Assembly: GCA_025024175.1 (NCBI GenBank)
Contig: QCXZ01000042.1
Span: 11,363,501 to 11,427,500 of the forward strand
Direction of reading: 5' to 3'
Length of the DNA stretch: 64,000 bases
DNA from: Rhyzopertha dominica
Taxonomy: Eukaryota; Arthropoda; Insecta; Coleoptera; Bostrichidae
Under the pieces are notes generated by a model that made no database searches, had not been told where the DNA came from, and saw nothing but the letters and a program-made list of their open reading frames with translations. Below are positions 11,201 through 21,696 of the stretch, in pieces. Positions within the stretch are counted from its first letter, which is position 1, and each line of letters begins with the position of its first letter. A program made the translations under genes and the position numbers.

Positions 11201-13221
11201 CACTAGATTACTGATTTCACTTGTGAAATTTCCCGTTGGTCCTAACCCCATGAACTTGGCAGCGAAATCATATTTTACCTGCACAAACAAGGCCGATTAA
11301 AAGGAATATTTCAAAATGGAGAGATCGCACAACTCACCGTCAAATTTAGCAGCAGCTTTAATTCGACAACGTAGCTTTCGTCATATATGTGAACATCAAC
11401 GTCCCCTGTGCGTTCTAGCCCGGATAGACCTTCGAGAGAGCCCTTTGTAAGATTTAATTCCCCATGAAAGGGGATCCCTATTGTCTGCGAAAAAGAAGAG
11501 AATAACAATTGGTAGAAAATTGTACTGCGTCTGATTTAGGAATAAGGTCGACGTTTCGTCCGCACTTGTAAGAGGCATTATCAGGAATAACGAGTATAGA
11601 ATATAGTGCAAACCTAACGCGAGAAAACACGTCCGAACTGAGCCTTCCCCCTTTCTTCCTTGGGAAGTAAGTGAAAAGGTCTAGGCGCGCCTTTACGTAC
11701 ACTGTCAATGTTGGCAGCAGGTTATAAAAGTTTTCTCATTGGAGTATGTGAACAGGATGCTAAGGTATTCAAAATCCAGAAGGCTCATGGGCATACATTA
11801 TAAAACGGCAGAAAATGTTATATTGCGCCAGAAATAGGAGAAAGTGTTAAAAGCTGTCATCCATATTTCTCGCTTAGTAGATATAACACCACAGTTTTTA
11901 TAACAAATCATATGCGTATCTAGACAGCTCAGGTCAGGTCAGGTCAGGTATCTAGACAGGTTTGATGTTGATAAGACACTACCACACTTATGGCATTCTT
12001 AACAGCAAGGTCACAGCAGTATGTTGAATATCAAAGTTTTATACTGTTTCAAATTTTACTCACGTTGCTGAAATTCTTGCATATGTCTTCTAGGTCGTAA
12101 GGATCTTCTTCAGAATCTGCAATATGCTTCCTTATAATTTCCAAAATTTTGTCCACTTTCTCGTTAATATCCTTTAATGTGTCTGCAAGGTTTATTCTGT
12201 GTAAAAAAAGGTTATTAGGTTACTGAAACTTTGTGTGAAGGGTGTCATTTGTCAATAGGGTCCTTGCACTGATAACAATTAAGAAATAGGTGCCTAACCA
12301 AAGGAACATGTTTGATAATGCACTTAATTGAACGGAATATTTTTATTGCCAAAATTCACATAATGAGCAATCTTTCATATATTCGTTATGTTAAGGATAA
12401 CAGCGTGGCCGGTGATGGAGCTATTGCAGGCAGCGGCAGGATCAAAGCTCTGAGGTATGCAAGCAAATATATTTTTGATAAAAAGATTGCCAGTTTTGAC
12501 CAGGAATCGAACCCGGGACCTTTTGATTGATAGTCAAATGTGCTAATCCTACCAAATCAAAGGCCTATTCAAATTCCAGTTCAAAGTGACATATATAGGT
12601 CAAAAGTTCATAATGTAATGCTACTGAAAGCTTGCAAAATCCAATTAAAGTACATTCTTACAGGAACCTAATAAATAACTATGATATTAACATTGATGTC
12701 GCACCTCTCCTGTTTTTTTTTGTTTGCAGTAAATTTTTTTCTTGTATTTTGGAGCTCTGCCCCCCCCCCCATTTAATTTTTTAGCTACGCCGCTGACGTC
12801 ACATTGCCTTTCCGCGCGACTACAAATTCAAATTGAATGTGGGGGTTTTAGTGCCTTATTTAAATTTCTTGTGCTTGGGACATCGTTTCGGGAGTCTTAA
12901 AGAACGTATTTGGACGCTCTGCTATTTTTATGTCAAATTGAATGGTTACCTTAATTTTGATCATTTTTTTAATTCACTAATAAAGGAATGGGTTTGTTAA
13001 AGCTTTAATATAAAATCAGGAAAAAAACGCGGCCTCTTCGAACACAAAATTTGTGTTATTTGTAACAAACATTTTTCTCACCCCTTGACAGTTCCTAGCA
13101 ACCCCGTTTGAGCGTCATGACCTGCAACTGCTGCTGTCTCATTATCAGCGGGGAATTGAGCCAAAACTAAGTACTCAGTTGCAATCAAAGCTAAGAGTGT
13201 TACCAACACTGTATGCACCAT
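8280..13221 (-). CDS. Secreted group-7-allergen-like protein, complete, five exons, 245 aa
   Basis: Exons: 13221-13082, 12196-12064, 11484-11338, 11278-11127 and 8445-8280. All junctions are GT-AG and the joined frame is 738 nt. Exon 1 gives a signal peptide (MVHTVLVTLLALIATEYLVLA). Exon 2 gives an amphipathic helix with DINEKVDKILEII. Exon 3 gives HGELNLTKGSLEGLSGLER and a VVELKLLLNL strand. Exon 4 gives YDFAAKFMGLGPTGNF. Exon 5 gives ISLVFKTDSN, an amphipathic C-terminal helix, and a stop at 8280. The pattern (HIG/GEL.L..G...GLS.L.R..DV) fits the mite group-7 allergen family, which shares the TULIP-type fold of juvenile-hormone- and LPS-binding proteins; ligand unknown. Intron 4 is 2.7 kb and carries a Penelope-like tail. 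The last exon was assigned by homology to the neighbour's exon 5, matching phase and order. Confidence 0.8.
9430..9985 (-). mobile_element. Penelope-like element, 3' end with GIY-YIG endonuclease remnant
   Basis: Reading the minus strand from about 9966, FTCNDCSPLYIGQTR matches the start of the GIY-YIG endonuclease that ends Penelope-like polyproteins (Cys pair, then YIGQT). Further along, degraded blocks resemble the domain's end (LEVYKVLNDHNWTILNDF). A hammerhead-like motif at 9541-9564 lies downstream, in the position of the terminal pLTR. The element is frameshifted and 5'-truncated. It sits in intron 4 of the group-7-like gene, on the same strand. End points are approximate. Confidence 0.75.
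9541..9564 (-). other. Hammerhead-ribozyme-like motif in Penelope tail
   Basis: On the minus strand the sequence reads CTGACGA, then a short stem TGGC/GCC closed by a 6-nt loop, then GAAA. This is the CUGANGA, helix II and GAAA half of a hammerhead core. Penelope-like elements are known to carry such motifs in their pLTRs. I could not place a convincing cleavage triplet (NUH) or helix III, so activity is doubtful. Confidence 0.55.
11917..11959. repeat. Interstitial telomeric array (TCAGG)4 flanked by 11-bp direct repeat
   Basis: Four perfect TCAGG units occupy 11929-11948. The 11-mer TATCTAGACAG stands immediately on both sides, at 11917-11927 and 11949-11959, with a single extra C at 11928. 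TCAGG is the telomeric unit reported in many beetles. The flanking duplication is what repair of a staggered break filled with telomeric DNA would leave. It lies in intron 2 of the group-7-like gene. Confidence 0.85.
12395..12556 (-). repeat. tRNA-derived SINE
   Basis: On the minus strand from about 12556 the sequence has an A-box-like TAGGATTAGCACATTTGA and an exact B box GGTTCGATTCC (near 12500-12510), with a plausible anticodon arm (TTTGA/TCAAA around a 7-nt loop) between them. The acceptor stem pairs imperfectly and the D arm is poor, so this is not a functional tRNA. A ~100-bp unrelated body follows (toward 12395). The same head-and-body junction appears in the palindromic insertion at 2801-3033, which makes it a dispersed SINE family. 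It sits upstream of exon 2 inside intron 1 of the group-7-like gene. The outer limits are uncertain. Confidence 0.65.
12700..12795. mobile_element. hAT-like transposon terminus
   Basis: The stretch ends with a poly-C run (12762-12770) and TAGCTACGCCGCTG (12782-12795). Its reverse complement begins CAGCGGCGTAGCTA, a CA-initial, G-rich terminus of the hAT style. The matching other end was not found, so the copy is truncated or its partner is too decayed to see. Confidence 0.4.
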
Positions 13222-13603
13222 GTTTGATACAGCACATCAATTACTCTAGCTTTTTACTATTGCATATATGTAATAATCGATAAGGATTATTAAATCAATG
13301 TTTGAACAAACGATTTAATTTACGATTAATGAAGTATATTCGTTTCTCTAGTAACCCTAATTAGACTGTATTTCTTGCCTGCGATGCAGCGCATAGCAAC
13401 AAAAATGGTTTCTTTATGAGGTTCAGTTTCCTTGACAATTTATGTGTATATAAAACAAAGGAATAAATTCGAAATAATAATAATTTAGTATTTTAACATC
13501 AACAAGTGATTCTTAAGACCCTTTGCATGACACAAAATGATACGTCATACGACAACTCACAAATCACTTTCCACTCAAAACGTTCATATAGTATAGGCAA
13601 TTC

Positions 13604-14911
13604 CACGGGCGTACCGAAGGGGGGGCGCATTTAGATAATCGACCCAGCAGCACTATTTTCGATTTATGCCCTGGTCATTATTTTAGCCAAAGAGCAAAAA
13701 GAAGTACTCAAATTTGATCTATTTAAAATATCAGATCAATGCGATCACGGTTTGTAATCCAAAATTTGCTAATATCCAAGTTTAATGGAGTATTATCTAT
13801 ATGCTCATATTCAGTTTCAGATGACGATATTAGCCGCTTTAAGCACATAAACTATACGTGCTTATAATTAAAGTTAAAAACATAAATTACTTTTATGTCA
13901 CATAAAAACTGCCGCAGAAGTAATAATCGAAGTATAACTTACATTGCCGTCATAAGATTAATTGAAGTTAAAGGAATACCTACATTTGTAATAATTTATA
14001 CTGTGCGTTTAATTGTTAATCCCTGCAGATTTCGGTGTAGTCAAGTAAATTTCGTAAAAAAATTTAACATATGTTTTTGGCGATATTGAGCAAATCAATG
14101 ACAACCAGCAAGATGAATATAATACATGAAAGGATTTTTGCAGCTTGAGTACAATAACAAATGATGGTTTAAAATATGCAAAAATTCGAGTAAAATTAGA
14201 TGTATGAGAAAAATTGTTAGAAATAAAACGACCATCAATTTAATGCTGATTGGTGGAGTTTGGCCAGCTGACGCATAATTCTGGGGCTTATAACTTGTAT
14301 TTTTAAGTTCAACTAAGATTAGCTAAACCAGCAGCTTAAATCATTACAGTCTTAGGTATTGTTTCATGACCAGGTTGTTTCCTCATTCTCAGTTTTGATT
14401 TTTTTATCTATACTAGCTACCTATTCACTCCTAACTTACATTTCTAAAGCTTCTAATGCGAAAAGTTGAAACTAAAAAGCGCATGGGTTAATTAATTATT
14501 TGATGTGTGCAAATTCAAAATCATAAAACGTGGTTTTATTAGTAGATGCTTAAGGCGAAATTTATATTTCTTTGGTAGTTCGTTTGACATTATTATAGAT
14601 TATATGGATCACGGGTCTTTATTCTTCCAAATAAAATGTATCCACTCATCTCTTGTTAAACGTGATAGACATGCAACTGAATGCGCTAAATATCGCCCAA
14701 CAGTATATAAAAAACATAAAAAACTTGGGCTTTCACAGAAGGTGTTTTAAGTCACCTTGCAGAAAATTAACGAAGATTGTTCATGAAATAAATACTTCGT
14801 TAATTACTTAGGTACATAATCCGATAAAGGCACATTTTTATTTATGTTGAATTATTCAGTAAGGGAAATTCCTGCTTTGCCCCCTCCTTAGAAAAGCTGG
14901 GTACGCCCATG
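13604..14911. mobile_element. Non-autonomous hAT-type DNA transposon with 8-bp target duplication
   Basis: The 8-mer GGCAATTC directly flanks the element at 13596-13603 and 14912-14919. The termini are CACGGGCGTACC on the left and, inverted, CATGGGCGTACC on the right (one mismatch in 12), followed on both sides by G-rich blocks. CA-initial short TIRs with an 8-bp duplication are diagnostic of the hAT superfamily. No transposase-like ORF is present in the 1308 bp. The element takes up most of the 1.84-kb space between the two complete group-7-like genes and begins about 380 bp upstream of the start codon of the 8280-13221 gene. Confidence 0.85.
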
Positions 14912-15063
14912 GGCAATTCTAAAGCTAAAACTCCCTTTTGGATTTGTGATTAAGATGAAAAGAAGTTTTCAATTTTACCTTACTATATTTAGTTAATAAA
15001 TTAGTATACATTAACAGCTTATGAATTAAACATCACAAATAGGCAATATGTTATAGTATGTTT

Positions 15064-18000
15064 CTAATAAATAACGGTTGTTGGTGGTGGTGGTGGTGGA
15101 ATCAATCCCTGGTTAATACTATCGATGACCTTCTCGATCTCTACGAAAATAGCGTCTTTGGAGAGCGAAACAATAAGATCGTGCAAGACTGTGATAACCA
15201 CATCGGTGAAGAGGTTAACTACCCAATCCAGCAATGCGATGTTACTGTTGAATTTAAGGCTGATGTCTCTGCACAAACAGAAAAAAACTGTTAATCACTT
15301 GTCTACATTTTAATAATATAACGAGAACTTACCCAGCACTAAGAACGTCTAAGTCATTGATCCTTAAGTAGTAAGTATCTGGATCAACATCCAGCACAAT
15401 CCTGAACGTGAGGTAGGAGACTTTACCAGTGACGGTACCAACTGGCCCGAGATCCATGAACTTGGCGCTGTAGTCGTAGCTGAGCTGTAAAAAACGCGAA
15501 CAGTGACGTCTCCCGATTTCGAATAAATTCGTCAGGGTGTTTTACCTCTAAGTCATCGAGGGCCAGCTTGATTTCGGCAAGGTAGCGGTTGGAAGCAATG
15601 GTGAGGACCACGTCATCTTCACGGTGGAGGGTAGAAAGTCCAGTGACCACACCATTTACAAGGTCCAACTCTCCATGGTAAGTGATGAGGAGAAGAGTCT
15701 GCGGGAAAAGAGAAACATTGGATCTGCCTTGTGACTACAGACTCTAATCAAGTATGATCAAATCGAAGGGTTTGAAAGGAAGCAGGCAAACTGACAAGTT
15801 TGGTTAGTGCCCGAAGAAACATGATTAACAGATCCAGGCTTGAATAGGCAATCATTAGCTTTAAACCATACAAGCTTCCTGGAACTGTAATATTTAAATA
15901 ATAGGCTGGAGGAATTGGCGACGCCCCTTTGCAGGCTATATGTAACAATTATACCCAAGCCAGCACGAAACTCTTACGCCGAGGCTAAAGCTTTTAGGCC
16001 AGTCAGCTTAATATAATTTCTCTTAAAGGTTTTGAAGAAATCAGTCGATTAGTATATCAGACGTTGAAGTGAATCTAGTTTGGTTACCAAACAGAGAAAT
16101 CCCGTGAATTGGCTTTACATGAGCTGTAACCTGCAGGATTGGAAGGTCTATAAGAAAAAGAAATTGCACTCTGAACCTTCCTTGAGATTGAAGCAGATTT
16201 TGATAGCACCTCATTTCATTCAATCAAGAGAAAAACACGGAGTAGCCCTTTGTTTAGCAAGGTAAATTAACTCCATGTAACAGACTTCTTCAGGACTTCT
16301 CTAAAATCGTAATAGGCATAGGTGTCTTTTCACCCTTACTCTGGAACCTTGTAGTTGATGGTCTCCTAAGGCAATTAAACCAGGAAGATGTTTACAGGCA
16401 GGGATATTCTGACACCACTATTCTGGTGTGCGGAAAGTTTGGAGAAATTGTATAGCATCTGGCACAGCACTCAGCGTACTAGCATTCATTCCTACAAAAA
16501 CACCAGTGATAGCTTTCACCACAAGATGAAACCTTCAACTGTTGAAGGGACTAAAACTTCTGCGACCAAATATACCGTCCAAAAATGATGTAAAATACTT
16601 TTGGCTAATAGTAGATGCTAGAATGACATTCAATAAGTCTCATCTGGAAAGTTAACAGTGAAGCAACAATAGCTTTATGTGCCTGCAGATACATGACAGA
16701 AAGAAGGTGGGGACTAAACAAAAAAATTATTTACTGGGTTTTTACCAAAACTATGATTCCCTTAGTTGCATATTATGCGGTCTTAGTATGGTATATATAC
16801 GGGATGTTTCACGAATGATAATGACCCTGACGAAATTAAAAATCAACCCAAAATGCATTCTCATAGCCAGTGTGGTTATTTTACATAATAGTATTATTTT
16901 AAAAATAAATTGGGAATCCATGACGGCTACGCGCCATGGTTCCTGTCACTGTATTTATTAAAAGTCAAAATGTATTCAAATGATGAAAAACAGATATGAT
17001 TTTGATTTATGGTAAATGCAAGAAAAATGTTTTGGCTGCTTTCTGTTTATACAGACAACGTTTGCCAAATAGAAGAGCTGCTACCGATACAATTTTCAAG
17101 AGACTTGAATTAACTTTAAGGACAAACTGGCCACCACTGAAAAAGTCACGAGAAAGAACAGCAACAGGCCCGGACAATGAAATTAGAGTATTGGAAACGA
17201 TTGACGAAAATCCTCATATTAGTCAAAGGGTAGTCTCAAGAGCAACCGGTATTAGTCTGTCGTCCGTACACCGAATAATTAAAGGCAATCGATTTCATCC
17301 TATCACTTGCAATTGGTTCAGGCCTTAAAGGAGACAGATTATCCTAAAAGACTGGCTTTTTGTAACTTTTTCGGGAACACCAAAATTTGAATGTGAGATT
17401 TTATGACAACATTTGCTTCTCAGATGAAGCGAGATTTTCTAATAATGGTGGAGTTAACAAACATAACATGCATTATTATGCGCAAGAAAATCCACGTTGG
17501 ATTCGTTTTCAAACTATCTACTTGACGAATGTCTGGTGCGGAATATTGGGGAATTGTTGGGCCTTATTTTTTTCGCGATAGTTTAAACGGCAATACTTAT
17601 CTAATTTTTTTTAAGAAACATTTAACCGGTACTTCTTCAAAATGTAAATTTACAAGTAAGACAAGATCTACGGTTCCAACAAGATGGGGCACCTGCGCAT
17701 TATCATAGAATAGTGCGAAATCATCTTGATTTGGTTTTGCCTAACCGATGGATAGGAAGAAGTTCAATTAATCCTTGGCCACCGAGAAGCCCGGACCTTT
17801 CTCCTTTGGATTTTTTCTGTGTGGAATGGTAAAAGAGCAAGTATACCAATTGAAATTGTAGAACATTTAGAAAATAAAATACGTGATGCATGTAGATCCA
17901 TCACTCCAGAAATGTTAATGCATGTTAAAAGTTCGTTTTGGGCACGAATCAAGCTTGTGAAAACAGCGGAGGGCGACATTTTTAGCATTTATTACATTAA

Positions 18001-18669
18001 TGTTATTGAATAAATATTTTTCGAAAATAACGATTTTCAGTAAAAGAATGAGTCGCAAAGTGGAAGGAATATTCCACTTTGCCAAATTGGCCCAGAATAT
18101 TAACTACAAACTGAGAAAAGCCAAGAATTAGTTTGTCAAATTATGAACTGTACACTCTTTGTAGCTCTTGGGTGGTTAATATTTTAAAGTTAATTTTATC
18201 CATGCGCAATTACTTCAAAAACACGATTTAAATTAAAATAGTGAAAGCATTCTGTTTTTAATCATAGTTATGCACACACTTGCTAAAAGGGATTTCAGTG
18301 ATAAGACTTCTCTGTAAATTTCTAAGAATTTTAGTATAAAACGGATCCAAATTACTTACATAGTTAAAGCCTATGTGAACTTCCCTCAGCTCAGCAGGGT
18401 CCTTCCCATCTTCAACTAGGCTGGCATCAACATTTTCGATGACCTGGTCTACGTATTCGTTGATGTCGTCTGTCAACGATCGAATCCTTTGACTGCACAA
18501 TCAATTTTATTTTACCTGACAGCTCCATCCCCAAAAAAATAGTTTCTTACCCTCCCAGAGCCTTGTCCAAGGTGGCAACAATCTCATCAACAGGTCTAGC
18601 ATTCCTGGCAGGAACCTTTACGGCGGCAACTGCGACGATTACGGCAAGCAAAGCTACGAATACCTTCAT
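15064..18669 (-). CDS. Secreted group-7-allergen-like protein, complete, five exons, 253 aa
   Basis: Exons: 18669-18551, 18492-18360, 15698-15546, 15484-15333 and 15268-15064. All junctions are GT-AG and the joined frame is 762 nt. Exon 1 carries the signal peptide (MKVFVALLAVIVAVAA) and VDEIVATLDKALG. Exon 2 carries DDINEYVDQVIENVDASL and REVHIGFNY. Exon 3 carries YHGELDLVNGVVTGLSTLHR. Exon 4 carries the KFMDLGPVGTVTGKVSYLTF strands. Exon 5 carries an amphipathic helix (NLFTDVVITVLHDLI) and ends in six prolines plus TTVIY. Order and spacing fit the group-7 allergen/JHBP-like TULIP fold, here probably an extracellular hydrophobe-binding protein. Exon 2 and exon 4 have the same lengths (133 and 152 nt) as in the paralogue at 8280-13221. 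Intron 2 (2.66 kb) holds an antisense mariner copy. A TATA box and initiator lie just upstream. Coding bias is GC-richer than in the paralogue. Confidence 0.88.
16800..18030 (+). mobile_element. Tc1/mariner-type transposon, DD41D-like, 3'-truncated, in intron 2 of group-7-like gene
   Basis: The 5' terminus CGGGATGTTTCACGAATG follows a TA (16798-16799) and matches the ends of the element at 6458-7858. The transposase blocks are in the same order: RLPNRRAATDTIFKRLEL, helix-turn-helix RATGISLSSVHRIIKG, FSDEARFSNNGGV, QQDGAPAHYHRIV, and SPDLSPLDFF, the last two with 41 residues between the two Asp. Several frameshifts break the ORF (near 17300, 17560 and 17820). Similarity to the sibling stops near 18030, about 180 bp short of where the right terminal repeat should be, so the right end is deleted. 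It is antisense to the host gene. Confidence 0.88.
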
Positions 18670-18687
18670 GGTTGTTTGTTGCACAAA

Positions 18688-18723
18688 ACTGATGATTGGC
18701 GAGGATCCCGGTTCGATTTTATA
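18688..18723 (-). promoter_or_regulatory. TATA box and initiator of the 15064-18669 gene
   Basis: On the minus strand TATAAAA lies at 18723-18717 and the arthropod initiator TCAGT at 18692-18688, about 30 bp downstream, followed by a ~20-nt leader and a start codon in CAACCATGA context. The spacing is canonical for a TATA/Inr core promoter, which suits an abundantly or tissue-specifically expressed secreted protein. It is inferred from sequence only. Confidence 0.7.
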
Positions 18724-19867
18724 GGAAATCCGATTGTCGAAAGAGCCCTTGAGAGATTAGATGGAAACGACAAATTTTGTTTTCTATTTAGATAACGAGG
18801 AAGAGGTCCGTGTTACAAGATGTTATTGCACGAATCGGTGGTTCTCAGACGTTTTCGTGTTTAATCAGAGATTAAGTTCTGATAGCGCCGAGGTTTTTTG
18901 GATAAAACAAAGGTTAAGCGTAATTAGAGGTATCTGGAGTGGTTTGGGTTGTCAAACTTTGACCCACTTGAGCAGGGATTAAGGGGTGAAAGTGCATTTG
19001 GAAAGTAGAAAGATCAGTATAACGTTGAAAAGGATTTTTCCTGTTGGGACTAATTATGCATGCAATCCTTCCTTTGACTTCCACCCAAGATCAGACATCA
19101 GTGTGAGATGTCTCGAATCAAAGATTTAAAATTTTGTTTTGAATGATCTCCTAAAAACTGTATTATAAATTTTTAATGGTAAATTTTCTGTAAATATACT
19201 GTCTCGGATTTATGTCTTTAAGTAACGGGAAACGACTTAATAAACTTAATAATCGTTTCTTGCTTAACTAAACTATCTCCACCACAATTTTCAGTTGGCA
19301 TTGCTCCTGTTTCGAAAGCTTCGATTACCACTTATATTTGCACTCTCAGAAAGGTGTTTTTACATAAGGGATACGGGAAACGGGAACAAACTCTTGTAGT
19401 ATTTTTCGCTATATAGTATGCGATTCAACTTCCTTCATGCAATGTTTGACAGTAAAGTCGTCTTGTACATATTTTTGTGCGATTCAAAAAATCGTTTATG
19501 AAGATTTATATCAGAAGGAGACAAGAGGATACATTGAAATTAAGATTTGTCATGGTTGCTTTTGTCAAATACCTAAATGGGGTTCTGTATTCTATTAAAG
19601 GGCACCTTTTTTCACAAGCTACATTTTTTCTCTAGTTCAGTTTGGTATACTTTGCTGCTCTCTTTTTTTTAAATAAGCATCACTGGAATAATAATACAAT
19701 GTAAACTACCTCATACAAGATTTATATCGGTTTGAAAGTCGTGCACAATTACCCAAAGCATATCTAAATTTGCGCATTATAGGATGTACGGAGTAAGCGA
19801 AAAGTATGGAATTATTATTTATGCAAATATGAGCGTTACAGTAAAATGTCCTTAAGAAGTATTTTTG
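18724..19867. other. Non-coding interval
   Basis: Upstream region of the group-7-like gene. No coding sequence or recognisable repeat was seen. It should hold that gene's enhancers if they are proximal. Confidence 0.4.
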
Positions 19868-20122
19868 TTAATTATTTTCCATTTTGGGCGTACTTTTTTG
19901 TATGCCAAAGTATTTCAAAAGCAACATAATATAAGTTATCTGTATGGCCAGGTAAGACATAATTACTGTGACCAATTTTTGACTTCGTCCTTCAGACTGA
20001 ATTAGAATTTCTCTCCAGATGAACATTATTAAATAAATCACAAAGATCGTGGTGTGCGCTTTATTGAACTTCATAGCCATTCTTAAGATTTCAATCCATT
20101 CAGTTTCATCGAATTTCACCAT
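19868..20122 (-). CDS. Candidate small membrane protein, 84 aa (uncertain)
   Basis: A single-exon frame starts in good context (CAAACATGG) with MVKFDETEWIEILRMAMKF. It has two hydrophobic stretches (about residues 25-37 and 50-68) separated by a charged loop (REILIQSEGRSQK), and it ends with a polar lysine/asparagine tail. The polar start, two plausible membrane helices and polar tail are more protein-like than other open frames nearby. I do not recognise a family, and I see no clear TATA or polyadenylation signal. It may equally be a chance ORF or a decayed exon. Confidence 0.3.
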   Translation of the reverse strand: MVKFDETEWIEILRMAMKFNKAHTTIFVIYLIMFIWREILIQSEGRSQKLVTVIMSYLAIQITYIMLLLKYFGIQKSTPKMENN

Positions 20123-21179
20123 GTTTGTAAATCAAAATAAAACTGCCGTTATTGAATGAACCTTTTAACATATTAAGGAAAAACCAGAGGTCACTTTAAC
20201 TTCTTGTTGAATTAAAATCAAACTAATAAAAACTAGTACACCGACACCTGTCGAACCTGCTTTGATAGATCTTTTTGTTGTTTATTTGAAAACACGAACG
20301 CAAAATTTTTATTATCAAACCTTACAAAACAAGGACAAAAAAAACTTTCGACTAACTGTATAGTTCTTTATTTATAGTTAGTATATTTGTAGACATAATC
20401 CATCTTTAGCAAAGGACAGTTTACAGACATCATTTACCACTTATATTCATTGAATGATTCCATTTAATTTACTGTCTAAATTTCTAATACTTTGGACGAA
20501 AGGATCTCTTCACACAGCAAAAATCTTAAAGTTCAAGTTCGTTTTTGTACTTTGTAATTTTATTTGAACGGACAGGTTTTATTGCGAGCTAAAACTTCTA
20601 GGAAGCAATTGACTTTCTGAAGTATCATTCATAGATATGAACTTGTTTTCAATAACTGGTACGGTCTACTTAAAGTAGGACTTGGAGTAATTGAGAATAC
20701 ATGTGCAATTATTTTTTTAACTCAATTATTGCAATCTGAGTTGAGATATCAACAACGCTGAAGTTAAGTATATAGTTGACTTAAAACAGTAATGGCTCGA
20801 TGGGAGGCACAACTACTAAAGAACTTCTTTACTTCTTACGATTCAACGAACCTTTGTTCAATTTTTGTGAAATATCAATGCTTTAATTTTACCTTATAAA
20901 ATTAAAGGAATTTGGAGATAAAGAGACTTTACTATTCGTATACACAATTGTAATACTCCAAAGTGAGGTCAAGTTTACTATTTATATAATACTTTGATGG
21001 TGATGTTTTCAAGTTGGAAGTTGATGCCAGTAAGTTCCACAATGAGTACAACACTCTATACCTACATCGTAAAATAGACACAAAGACGCATTGCCCACTC
21101 TAGAAAATTCTTTCTTATCTAAAAAATTAATATATTCAATTCATAGGGTCATTCAGAAGTTTATGGAAAGATGTAAATC
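20123..21179. other. Non-coding AT-rich interval
   Basis: Nothing coding or repetitive was recognised. Confidence 0.4.
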
Positions 21180-21277
21180 GATTATACTAAAGACTATAAT
21201 ATCGGTATCTTTCACGCGTTTCTGGTTATACCCGAAGTATACGTTTCGTTCGTTGTTTTAAATGGAACACCCTGTAT
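21180..21277. mobile_element. Terminus of a small Tc1/mariner-type MITE
   Basis: The right edge reads GGAACACCCTGTATA; inverted this is TATACAGGGTGTTCC, a terminal motif common to insect mariner-derived MITEs (TA then CAGGGTG). The left terminus was not found. Similar CACCCTGTAT ends occur near 46592, and AGGGTGTTTTATA near 31808. Confidence 0.4.
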
Positions 21278-21696
21278 ATTATTGCACTTTTAGGTTTCTC
21301 ACTAAAATTTAATGAGCTTAGTAAGCATTTGTAGGGTCTAGATAAGACAGTTTTGCTGTTATTCGAAAAAATGTGTCGTCTTCAATGACCGTGAAAAATG
21401 ATTTTCGAAAACGGAGTAAGGTACAATTGAACTGTTTTGTAGATCAAGAAGAGCACTGCCTACTAATTACACTCACAAATAGTTGTTTTATTTGCGTTTT
21501 AAGTGTTTTTGAGCATATTATAGTTTGGGTTTTGCTAAATTCGTTGTTTAACATTCAATTTGGCGAAATTTAAGATCGCTTAAAGCAGGTAATTTTATAC
21601 TTGGCGATAAACTTTAATGCGTGTTAGTCAAAACTGCCATCTGTCGAATTCATTTGTCAAGCCAAGCAACATAACCTCTTTTTATGCCGCTTTAGA

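Noticed and set aside
12480..12556. Functional tRNA gene on the minus strand
   Set aside because: Acceptor stem pairs at only about 5 of 7 positions, the D arm is poor and the anticodon would be unusual; better explained as a SINE head.
15079..15099. TGG-rich run resembling a trinucleotide microsatellite
   Set aside because: It is the coding sequence of the six-proline C-terminus of the group-7-like gene on the minus strand.
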